From CAZCDS01 sp964497585 (GTDB lineage: Bacteria > Desulfobacterota > Desulfomonilia > Desulfomonilales > Desulfomonilaceae): 29,193 bases of DNA. The notes beneath the pieces were generated by a model. The model did not search any database. It was given only the letters and a program-made list of their open reading frames with translations, and was not told where the DNA came from. Positions within the stretch are counted from its first letter, which is position 1. Each line of letters opens with the position of its first letter. The position numbers were made by a program, and so were the translations under genes. Where the stretch lies: contig CAZCDS010000076.1 in NCBI GenBank assembly GCA_964497585.1, forward strand, positions 1-29,193. The letters are read 5' to 3'. Shown here in pieces: positions 1-7,317 of the stretch.

Positions 1-326
1 ACCTTACAAAAATGGCGAAAGTATAGCTCCCCGGACCCCTCCCCAAAAACTCTATAGTTTTGGGCGGGTAGACGAGTCAGCTTCGTCGGACATCCGCGCC
101 GGACGACACCCGTCCTTGCTCACCCAGTCGTACGGCAGGAAGCGGCACGGCGAGAGAGACCGTGCTAAACTGGCTGTCAATCAAGGTTTCTCAAAACGGA
201 CTTAGCGGTTGATCTCCCTTTCGCGGTGAACGGGCGCAACGTTTGTTGACAGATGATTTGTATGCAAGATAATAGGCCGGCCTCGGGCTCGGTCCGGAAC
301 ATGCTTCAGCCGGGAGGAACAAGACA
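1..326. other. Non-coding leader before the first gene
   Basis: I see no convincing gene here; the reverse-strand open frames lack coding character. A hairpin with one bulged A lies at about 42-64 (CCCAAAA.CT / AGTTTTGGG) without a following T-run, so I do not call it a terminator. The 3' part carries the promoter listed separately. Confidence 0.5.
246..273 (+). promoter_or_regulatory. Sigma-70-type promoter for the QueG-like gene
   Basis: TTGACA at 246-251 matches the -35 consensus exactly. After a 16-base spacer, GATAAT at 268-273 matches five of six -10 positions. The expected transcript would start about 45 bases before the ATG at 327. Prediction from sequence only. Confidence 0.55.
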
Positions 327-1070
327 ATGGATCTAAAAGGACAGATAACCGATTGGTTGGGCGAAAGGGTCGACGCTGTCGGCTTCGCTCCCGTGAATCG
401 CTTTGACGATGCGCCGGAGCAACACCATCCTTCACGTATCTGCAAGAACGCGGCAACAGTGATCGTCTTTGGCAAGACATTGCCCCGGGGGATGCTCCGT
501 TCGCCCGATTACAACCTCTATATCATGCAGCGGGCGTACCATTCCGTGTACCCGTACCTCGACGAGCTTGGGTTGGCGCTCGCCAACTGGCTTGAAGCCT
601 CGGCCGATTGTCTGGCCGTTCCCGTGCCGAGCTACGCTCCGCTCGTCTTTCACGGACGTGAGCCCTGGGGCCTGCTTTCCCTGAAACACGCGGCGGTGCG
701 AGCGGGCCTCGGGAGTTTCGGCAACAACGGTCTCGTGCATCACCCGCGTTACGGGACGCTGCTTCGCCTCGGTGCAGTGGTGACAAGCGCCGAGCTTCCC
801 GGCGATCCCATGATCGAGGATTCTCCCTGCCCTGAGAAGTGTAAAGCCTGTTTCGAGGCCTGTCCTTCGAGCGCGTTCGACGAGACCGGGACCTTCAGGA
901 AAATGACGTGTCTGGCTCACACGATCAAACACGCCATCTATCCCATCGCGTTCAGCACCGAAGAAGGCCGCAGGCACATCGAAAGAGTTGTCAATACCGC
1001 GGGACACAACTACTGGCTGGCCTGTGACAAATGCCTCAAGGTCTGCCCAAGCAACAGCGGCCCCAAGTAA
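327..1070 (+). CDS. Short QueG-like 4Fe-4S double-cluster protein
   Basis: 247 residues. The C-terminal half has CPEKCKACFEACP (C-x3-C-x2-C-x3-CP, about residues 168-180), then MTCLAHT, then CDKCLKVCPSN near the end. This is the cysteine layout of the epoxyqueuosine reductase (QueG, COG1600) double [4Fe-4S] domain, where the second cluster is completed by the isolated cysteine. QueG itself reduces epoxyqueuosine to queuosine in tRNA using cobalamin and is about 350-390 residues long. This protein is much shorter and stops right after the second cluster, so it lacks the usual C-terminal extension. Many anaerobes carry such short homologs with no proven role, so I call it QueG-like and not QueG. 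The start is supported by GGAGG at 313-317 and the promoter upstream. It stands alone, facing a reverse-strand gene. Confidence 0.8.
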   Translation: MDLKGQITDWLGERVDAVGFAPVNRFDDAPEQHHPSRICKNAATVIVFGKTLPRGMLRSPDYNLYIMQRAYHSVYPYLDELGLALANWLEASADCLAVPVPSYAPLVFHGREPWGLLSLKHAAVRAGLGSFGNNGLVHHPRYGTLLRLGAVVTSAELPGDPMIEDSPCPEKCKACFEACPSSAFDETGTFRKMTCLAHTIKHAIYPIAFSTEEGRRHIERVVNTAGHNYWLACDKCLKVCPSNSGPK

Positions 1071-1518
1071 GGGGTTGCTTAGGGATGTGTGCTGAGCTCT
1101 TCATGGCAACCAAACTCGGGCACTGTTCATAATGACCTCAGTGCGAGCCGCTCGATTCAGTCTGGAGCAAGACCGCCCCAGCATTCGGCGCCGTGGGAAT
1201 TGCCACGAGCCAGAGGCTTCAGGGCTGGCCTCTCTCGGTAGAGTTGGGCTACGCCTCGCCCGATGCGAACGCGAAAGGGGCGCTCAGTCTGTCTCTCGAT
1301 CAGGGCCTGCTTCGACGTTAGCTTGGTACAACAGGCGAATACCTGGGAACCGGACAAAGGGGCTTGTCTCGACCCTGAGCAAGGGTCACTGAGGATGCAC
1401 GGAGAATGGGATTCGTGTAAGTTGGAGAAGCGGATTCTCCAGTGACTCGGGGATGGTAGATGGGTGAACGGCGGTCGGTAAAGGGTAGGCAACACCACCG
1501 AGACCGGCCCAATCGCTG
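1071..1518. other. 450-base gap with small hairpins, no gene called
   Basis: Short open frames occur on both strands but none has a good ribosome site or recognisable protein. The right half is rich in small perfect inverted repeats: GACCCT/AGGGTC at 1371-1387, and GGAGAA/TTCTCC at 1424-1440, whose right arm can alternatively pair with GGAGAAT at 1401-1407. This could be remains of a structured RNA or mobile intron, but I recognise no domain V or intron boundary. Confidence 0.3.
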
Positions 1519-1944
1519 CTAGTAATCCTCTTCGTCCAGTGCTCGCTTTTCTCGCTTCTGCCGGTTGAGCTTGGCACGTTCCTCCAGTTTGCGTTTGATT
1601 GACGCTTCGAGCGACTTCTGATAATCCGCAAGGACCTCACCTTTTTTCTCGGCCGCCTTCTGGAATTTCACAGCCTGCTTCAGTTTTTCCTCGCGCTGCT
1701 TTTTATACTTCAAGCCCCCTTCTTTATCGGACTTCAACTTTTTGAGACGCTGCTGGTACGCTTTCTCTGCCCGTTTGGTGATTTCGTTCTTCCTTTTGGT
1801 GGCGTTGTCCCAGTTGTAATCTCTGGAAGACCCTACTCGGCTTCTGCTTTTGTCCGGTAGTGAGCCTCCGGTTTCCCCCAGACCAGCGGTGGCAAAGACG
1901 AAAAACATTGCAGCACAGAGGCAGAAGAGTGCTGATCTGAACAT
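1519..1944 (-). CDS. Secreted, highly charged coiled-coil protein of unknown function
   Basis: 141 residues. Residues 1-22 form a clear Sec signal peptide (MFRSALFCLCAAMFFVFATA). The mature part is almost entirely Lys/Glu/Arg/Gln from about residue 45 on and predicts as one long helix or coiled coil, ending in acidic EEDY. A strong AGGAGG sits just upstream of the ATG at 1944. I do not recognise a family: the low-complexity composition would produce many spurious matches. It is probably periplasmic, but nothing says what it binds. It is transcribed towards the QueG-like gene and away from the NAD synthetase gene, so it is likely a single-gene unit. Confidence 0.7.
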   Translation of the reverse strand: MFRSALFCLCAAMFFVFATAGLGETGGSLPDKSRSRVGSSRDYNWDNATKRKNEITKRAEKAYQQRLKKLKSDKEGGLKYKKQREEKLKQAVKFQKAAEKKGEVLADYQKSLEASIKRKLEERAKLNRQKREKRALDEEDY

Positions 1945-2162
1945 GGCCCCTCCTGATCAGCAGTTTTTTCTTATAGTACCGGAGAAACCCTAGCGTTGTC
2001 AAGGCGGTTCCAGATGCGGGACGACCCTTCGACGCGGCCGACGCGGCTTGCACGTTCGATGAGACCGCGAAAGCCTGTGGCTCATCAATATTCTCAGCTT
2101 CACCGTGCCAGCCAGCCCGGACTTCTGTGGTAGAATAAGCCCCTTGCGGAGGTGCGCGTGCC

Positions 2163-3872
2163 ATGAGAATGCTGCGAATAGCCCAGGCACAGATCAATCC
2201 GGTCGTGGGTGGCCTCGAAGGAAATGGAAACCTGATCCTCCGCTGGATCGGTCGTGCAAAGACTGCGGGTGCGGACATCGTGACGTTTCCGGAGCTGGCG
2301 CTCTGCGGGTACCCACCGGAAGACCTCCTTCTCAAACCGCGCTTTGTCCGAGACGGTCGGCTCGCGCTGGAGCGTCTGGTGCCGGAGTGCAAGGGGATCA
2401 CCGCGCTCGTGGGATTTGCCGATGCCAAGGGCGACAAGGTGTTCAATGCCGCCGCACTCATACACGACGGAGAACTGATCGATGTGTACCACAAGGTCGA
2501 GCTCCCGAACTACGGAGTGTTTGACGAGAAGCGGTACTTCGAGCCGGGTTCCTGCTCCCTCGTCTTCGACATGCTCGGCTGGCGTTTCTCCGTGACGGTT
2601 TGCGAGGATATCTGGATACCCGGGTCTCTGACCGAGCAATTCGCCCTGGAGAACCGCGCGGATGTGGTGCTCAACCTCTCGGCATCGCCATTCCATGCGG
2701 GTAAGTTGAGGGTGCGCGAGGGGGTTGCGGTTCGATTTGCTCGGGCTACGGGGTCGATGGTGTTTCTCAACAATCTTGTCGGAGGTCAAGACGAACTAGT
2801 GTTTGATGGCGGTAGCCTGGTAATGAACGCGGACGGCACGATCCTTGCCCGAGCGTATCGGTTTGAGGAGGATCTTCTCGTCTTCGACCTGGAAAGCCGC
2901 AAACCGACGAGCAGGCCGTCAAGCTTCAGACTATGCGGAAATCGGGAGGCTCCTTATGCTCTTGAAGCGCTCGGCCGGGCGGAGAAGCCGGAGATCGAAT
3001 CTTCTCGTCCACCTGAGCCGGACCGGTTGGAGGAAGTTTATCGGGCTCTTGCCCTGGGCACGAGGGATTATGTTGGGAAGAACGGCTTCACGCGTGTTGT
3101 GCTGGGGCTCAGCGGGGGAATAGACTCCGCATTGACCGCAGCCGTCGCGGTTGATGCGCTAGGACCGGAGCATGTGGTCGGGGTGACCATGCCTTCCCAG
3201 TACACATCCGCAGAGACCTTCTCCGACGCCGAGGTGATCGCTCGAAACCTCGGCATCGAGCTGATCCAGGTACCGGTGCGAGATATCTTCGAGTCCTACC
3301 TGGATGCTCTCAAGGAGCCTTTCCGGGAAGGAGAGCCCGGAATTGCGGAAGAGAATATACAGGCCCGAATACGAGGCAACATCCTCATGGCTCTTTCCAA
3401 CCGCTTTGGATGGCTTGTACTGACCACAGGCAATAAGAGCGAGAATGCGGTCGGTTATTGCACGCTCTATGGAGATATGGCCGGCGGATTTGCGGTCATC
3501 AAGGATGTGCCCAAGATCCTGGTGTACGAGCTTTCCGAATACGTCAACAACAAGGCAGGACGGGAAGTCATCCCTCGCAGCATCATCGAGAGGGCCCCGT
3601 CGGCGGAACTGAGACCCGAACAGAAGGATGAGGACTCGCTGCCGCCGTACGAGGTTCTCGATGTTATCGTGCACGAGTACGTGGAGGAGGACCGAGCGCC
3701 TGATGAGATCATTGCCCAGGGATTCGCTCACGAGCTTGTGGAGGAGGTCGTCGCCATGATCGACCGCAACGAGTACAAACGCCGGCAGGCACCGCCCGGG
3801 GTGAAGATTACGCCAAAGGCCTTCGGTAGGGACCGGAGGCTCCCGATCACCAGCCGATACCTCAAGGGTTAA
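2163..3872 (+). CDS. nadE: Glutamine-dependent NAD(+) synthetase
   Basis: 569 residues, the usual length for the two-domain enzyme that amidates nicotinic acid adenine dinucleotide to NAD using glutamine and ATP. Residues 1 to about 260 are the nitrilase-fold glutaminase with its catalytic triad: Glu44 (FPELALCGYPPED), Lys111 (YHKVELPNYGVFDE) and Cys147 (VTVCEDIW). The synthetase domain has the ATP-pyrophosphatase loop SGGIDS at about 316-321 and the downstream TTGNKSENAVGY and YGDMAGGFAVIKD signatures. GGAGG lies about ten bases before the ATG at 2163; a second in-frame ATG at 2169 is possible. A glutamine amidotransferase gene follows 63 bases downstream and probably shares the transcript, though NadE already carries its own glutaminase. 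Confidence 0.96.
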   Translation: MRMLRIAQAQINPVVGGLEGNGNLILRWIGRAKTAGADIVTFPELALCGYPPEDLLLKPRFVRDGRLALERLVPECKGITALVGFADAKGDKVFNAAALIHDGELIDVYHKVELPNYGVFDEKRYFEPGSCSLVFDMLGWRFSVTVCEDIWIPGSLTEQFALENRADVVLNLSASPFHAGKLRVREGVAVRFARATGSMVFLNNLVGGQDELVFDGGSLVMNADGTILARAYRFEEDLLVFDLESRKPTSRPSSFRLCGNREAPYALEALGRAEKPEIESSRPPEPDRLEEVYRALALGTRDYVGKNGFTRVVLGLSGGIDSALTAAVAVDALGPEHVVGVTMPSQYTSAETFSDAEVIARNLGIELIQVPVRDIFESYLDALKEPFREGEPGIAEENIQARIRGNILMALSNRFGWLVLTTGNKSENAVGYCTLYGDMAGGFAVIKDVPKILVYELSEYVNNKAGREVIPRSIIERAPSAELRPEQKDEDSLPPYEVLDVIVHEYVEEDRAPDEIIAQGFAHELVEEVVAMIDRNEYKRRQAPPGVKITPKAFGRDRRLPITSRYLKG

Positions 3873-3935
3873 GCCGGCGCAGGATCGGTGAGCTCTTCGG
3901 TTTTCTTGTGCGGCACCACGGAGGATGGAGTGAAA

Positions 3936-4601
3936 ATGTTGATCGTCATGCACGTGCCGTCGGAAGGACCGGGCACACTCGGATCTTTCCTGGTTTCCCG
4001 GAACGTGGATATAAGGACCGTCAGACTCTATGAGGGGGAGTCGCTCCCTCCCGATCCATCCGGGCTCGACGCCATCGTTTCAATGGGCGGACCGATGAAT
4101 GTGTACGAGGATGAGAAGTATCCGTTCCTTGCCCCCGAGACCTTGTTCCTCAGGGAGGCTCTGGGCAAAGGGGTCCCCATGATGGGCATATGCCTGGGAG
4201 CACAGATGATTGCTCGAGCTGCGGGCGCCCGGATTACGCTATCCCCAAAGAAGGAAGTCGGCTGGGGAAGGGTCTCGCTCACGGAAGCGGGGATCGGGGA
4301 CACGCTGTTTCGGGGGCTGCCGTCTACGCTGGAAGTGCTCCAGTGGCATGAAGACATGTTTCATGTTCCGGAGCGGGGGACGCTCCTGGCAACCTCGGAG
4401 GACTGTCCTCACCAGGCGTTTCGTCTGGGAAAAGCCTTTGGCGTGCAGTTCCACGTAGAGGTGACCAGGGAGATGTTGAGCGAATGGTTCGCCCGATCCG
4501 AGGAACTACCCGGAATCCTCGAACGATACGACCACCTGGAACCGGAGTTGAACAGTCAGGCCCAAACCATGTACGAGAACTTCCTGTCAGTTGTCGGCTG
4601 A
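3936..4601 (+). CDS. Class I glutamine amidotransferase (GMP-synthase-subunit-like)
   Basis: 221 residues from the ATG at 3936, which has GGAG six bases upstream and begins with the typical first strand MLIVMHVPSEG. An upstream in-frame start at 3888 adds 16 residues without family character. The triad is complete: Cys86 in the nucleophile elbow GICLGAQ, His173 and Glu175 in VQFHVEVT. An oxyanion-type GGPMNVYED segment lies at 51-59. The fold is that of stand-alone class I glutamine amidotransferases resembling the GuaA amidotransferase domain. Such proteins either supply ammonia to an unknown partner or hydrolyse gamma-glutamyl amines. The gene follows nadE by 63 bases, so co-expression is likely, but a shared pathway is inference. 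Confidence 0.88.
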   Translation: MLIVMHVPSEGPGTLGSFLVSRNVDIRTVRLYEGESLPPDPSGLDAIVSMGGPMNVYEDEKYPFLAPETLFLREALGKGVPMMGICLGAQMIARAAGARITLSPKKEVGWGRVSLTEAGIGDTLFRGLPSTLEVLQWHEDMFHVPERGTLLATSEDCPHQAFRLGKAFGVQFHVEVTREMLSEWFARSEELPGILERYDHLEPELNSQAQTMYENFLSVVG

Positions 4602-4722
4602 TCGGTGGCGCAGAGGACGACCGGCTTCTTGTAGATGCGCAGCCTGGAAACTGTCTCAAGCGGATGACCGGAGATGAAATCTCACTGTGATCCACGGGCT
4701 GCAGAGGTCACGAGAGGAAACA

Positions 4723-4866
4723 CGTTGGTCGGCGTCAACCGAAGCCACTGACCACGTCGGCTCGTGGTCAATGGCATTCCGAAAGGCTGCCACCACAAGC
4801 CTCTTGGGGGCCGGGGGAACCACACTCGTTGGGGGGACTTGCACACGGTGAAACCTCCCGGTGTGG
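4723..4866. other. Possible structured RNA element, family unknown
   Basis: A strong stem at 4745-4756/4763-4774 pairs CCACTGACCACG with CGTGGTCAATGG (one mismatch) around a six-base loop TCGGCT. A second stem near 4842-4866 pairs CACACGG with CCGGTGTG (one bulge) around TGAAACCT. A smaller GTTG/CAAC pair precedes them, and G-runs separate the stems. Pieces resemble cobalamin riboswitch words (GCCACTG, GGTGAAA), but their order is wrong and the rest of the consensus is missing. Either strand could be the functional one. Confidence 0.25.
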
Positions 4867-5080
4867 ATGTATGCCCCTAATCTAGCTAATAGCATACCCT
4901 ATATGATTTGTTACCCGCGCATGTTAGGTAGTGCTCTGTCCTATAATTGATCGAAATATAGATGAGTTGGAACGACAGCTATCACAGAGCGTGTGATATA
5001 AGGCACTCGGATGATGAAAGACCTACCGGCCAAGTATCACGTCATCTTATCTCCGATGTTTGCAAATAATCCTTTACTCT

Positions 5081-5110
5081 TTGATTAGATCGGACTATCA
5101 TAAATAGAAT
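5081..5110 (+). promoter_or_regulatory. Possible promoter of the metallophosphoesterase gene
   Basis: TTGATT at 5081-5086 and TAGAAT at 5105-5110 are separated by 18 bases in an A+T-rich stretch. The fit is fair, not perfect, and would leave a leader of about 210 bases before the ATG at 5328. Confidence 0.3.
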
Positions 5111-5327
5111 AGCTCAGGAAATTGCTTTGGTCGAGTCCGGCCAAAGAGATCAGGAATAAGTCAATTAGGAAATTCGAGGGGAGACTGTAGGGCTGGCTTA
5201 GCCAAGCGAGGGGGTCGAATTGGGCATTCAGAGGATCTTTCATTGCTCGTCCTATCGATGGAGAAGAGCCTGACGATGAGCGGCGAGGCAACCCGAAGCT
5301 TTTCTTACCGCAAACAAGGGGGAAAAC

Positions 5328-7022
5328 ATGGCTCGTGAACACCGTGATCACCTTTCCATGGTGACTTGGTTCGGAATCAAGGACGGATTGCCCGTGGGCA
5401 TCAATGCTGCGATCTCAACCATCATGGGGACGCGGTTCGACTACCGTTTACTCGAATCTTTAAGTGCGGGGCTCGACGAAAAGCTTTTCGACCACGCAGG
5501 AAAATGGGAAGAGGGGGAAGCCTTCTGGTTCGACTATATGGCCGATACGGGAGACGGCTGGGATTCCACCTGCTCGATGGCGCGTCTGCTCGCACGCGAT
5601 TCCCTCGATTTGCCCGAAGGCGCGGAAAATGAGGAGCTCTCGCGGGGTAAATTCCTCGTTCTTGGTGGCGATGAAGTCTACCCGTACGCCAGCCGAGACA
5701 ACTATCGAAAGCGGCTGGTGGAGCCGTTTCGGCAAGCCTGCGTGAGTGAAGGCTTCGAGCTTGAAACCGAGCAGACCCATGGAATTGCGCAAGAGGGCGG
5801 GAAGCTCAACGATGCCGACAAGCCGTTCGTGTACGCGATTCCGGGGAATCACGACTGGTACGATGGGCTCCAGAGCTTCATGCGGAGGTTCACCCAGGAA
5901 GGCAGACCACTGGGCATATGGAAAAGGAGGCAACAGCTCAGCTACTTCGCTTTGAAGCTGCCGTACGGATGGTGGCTCTGGGGAATTGACACTCACCTGG
6001 AATCGGACATAGACAAATATCAGTTGAAGTTCTTCGAAGATGTGGCCGAGAACGAAATGGAAGACAATGATCGATTGATCATGTGCACCGCGGAACCTTA
6101 TTGGATTTATGGGGAACTGGACCCGAGCGGAGAATATGAGAGAAACCTCGACCACCTTCTCAATCAATTGCATCGTTTCAGATCGGGGGTGAAGGCGTGG
6201 GTCTTCCTTGCCGGAGACTTGCACCTCTATCGGAGGCATGAGACGGAGTCTCCCCCTCATGTGCAAAGAATCGTATCAGGTGGGGGTGGCGCGTTCTTGC
6301 ATCCGACCCACAGAGGTGGAGTAGACCAGCTCTTTGTCAAGGAAACTAACGAGAGACGCAAATATGTGATGAAAGCACAGTTCCCATCGGAAAAACGATC
6401 GTGGCTGCTCAGCTTGAGGAACCTCCTCTTTCCGATCTGGAATCCGATCTTCGGGTTTCTTACGGCCGGGGCCTATCTTGCTCTCGGATATGGTCTTCGC
6501 GTAGATTCACTGAGCAACCTGCATGTGGCAACGGATGTGCCGTGGTTCAGGGCGGCAATCGTCATGGTGCTCTGCGGGATCTTCTGTCGCGCCGCGGAGA
6601 ACACCAGGGCGAAGGCCTGGGCGTATCTCTGGGGAGGTTTGGCTCACGGCCTGGCACACGTGGCCGCGGCCGTATTGCTTGCGATAGGCTTCACGGCGCT
6701 GTTGGCCCACTGGGCGCTGCCGATCCTGCCGGAGAGCCACTGGCGATTCGTTTTCTTGATCGCGAGCGGCTATGTCGTCGGCTCCGTAATCATGGGGATC
6801 TATTTGCTCCTTTCCCTCACCCTCTTCGGATTGCACCGGAACGAAGCCTTTTCCGCGCTCCGCATCCCGCATTACAAGAATTTCCTAAGGATCAGAATCA
6901 ATCCGGACCGCACCCTGGACATCTTTCCCATCGGTCTGCAATGTGTCCGCAAGGACGCAAAGGAAGTCGACGACCCGATCCTTATAGAAGCTCCCATACA
7001 TGTGAATCCCGATGCCGAATGA
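5328..7022 (+). CDS. Calcineurin-like metallophosphoesterase with C-terminal membrane domain
   Basis: 564 residues. The soluble N-terminal two-thirds carries the calcineurin-like metal-ligand series: DTGDGWD at about 73-79, GGDEVYP at 113-119, GNHDWYDG at 173-180 and GDLHLYRRHE near 295-304. These ligands bind a dinuclear metal centre that hydrolyses phosphate esters; the substrate cannot be read from sequence. Residues from about 360 to 520 contain roughly four hydrophobic membrane segments, ending with a short basic cytoplasmic-type tail. The enzyme is therefore probably anchored in the inner membrane, though the side facing the catalytic domain is uncertain. The first motif, DTGDGWDS, differs from the usual GDxH form. 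The ATG at 5328 has AGGGGGAA seven bases upstream. It lies 295 bases before the UbiB-like kinase gene on the same strand. Confidence 0.85.
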   Translation: MAREHRDHLSMVTWFGIKDGLPVGINAAISTIMGTRFDYRLLESLSAGLDEKLFDHAGKWEEGEAFWFDYMADTGDGWDSTCSMARLLARDSLDLPEGAENEELSRGKFLVLGGDEVYPYASRDNYRKRLVEPFRQACVSEGFELETEQTHGIAQEGGKLNDADKPFVYAIPGNHDWYDGLQSFMRRFTQEGRPLGIWKRRQQLSYFALKLPYGWWLWGIDTHLESDIDKYQLKFFEDVAENEMEDNDRLIMCTAEPYWIYGELDPSGEYERNLDHLLNQLHRFRSGVKAWVFLAGDLHLYRRHETESPPHVQRIVSGGGGAFLHPTHRGGVDQLFVKETNERRKYVMKAQFPSEKRSWLLSLRNLLFPIWNPIFGFLTAGAYLALGYGLRVDSLSNLHVATDVPWFRAAIVMVLCGIFCRAAENTRAKAWAYLWGGLAHGLAHVAAAVLLAIGFTALLAHWALPILPESHWRFVFLIASGYVVGSVIMGIYLLLSLTLFGLHRNEAFSALRIPHYKNFLRIRINPDRTLDIFPIGLQCVRKDAKEVDDPILIEAPIHVNPDAE

Positions 7023-7174
7023 TGAGGTCACGAGGCTCACGTGGCAGGCGGGCGAGGTTCCTCCGGACCGTGTCGACGAAGGTTCGGCCCTCGCGCGAAC
7101 CCCCCGGATCCGCGGAAGATGACTTTCTCTAACGCGTCATCCCTGAGCGTCTGACTCTCCGCCCTTGGGCACAC

Positions 7175-7188
7175 TTCACAGGTGTGAA
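7175..7188. promoter_or_regulatory. Short perfect inverted repeat, possible operator
   Basis: TTCACA-GG-TGTGAA is a perfect 6-2-6 palindrome in the gap before the UbiB-like gene, about 130 bases upstream of its ATG. Its size suits a dimeric regulator, but it is a single site with no identified partner. Confidence 0.2.
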
Positions 7189-7317
7189 CGCACCCCTTGC
7201 CCTTCCTTTCCCAGGTCTGCTAGGATGCTGACGTGTCTGACTCGGTCCGAGAGCGACACTCCCTCGGGCGTACGAGGGAATCCATCTCACCGTCACTTTC
7301 TTCCGAAGGCACTGCAC

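Larger units (their letters stand above)
4602..5327. other. 725-base gap: structured G+C-rich part, then A+T-rich leader
   Basis: No convincing gene. The first half (about 4700-4870) is G+C rich and unusually self-complementary (see the structured element). From about 4875 to 5130 the composition turns A+T rich and includes a promoter-like pair. A stem CTTTGG/CCAAAG spans about 5124-5145. The last 15 bases hold the AGGGGGAA ribosome site of the phosphoesterase gene. Confidence 0.4.

Noticed and set aside
3159..3953. 264-residue reverse-strand open frame
   Set aside because: It is antisense to the NAD synthetase gene, whose motifs are complete; the mirror frame is open only because of codon bias in G+C-rich DNA.
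4740..4866. Cobalamin riboswitch
   Set aside because: Words like GCCACTG and GGTGAAA occur, but their order is reversed relative to the consensus and the core GCAACTG and AGCCAGGAGACC elements are missing.
5460..6266. 268-residue reverse-strand open frame
   Set aside because: Antisense shadow of the metallophosphoesterase gene; no recognisable product.
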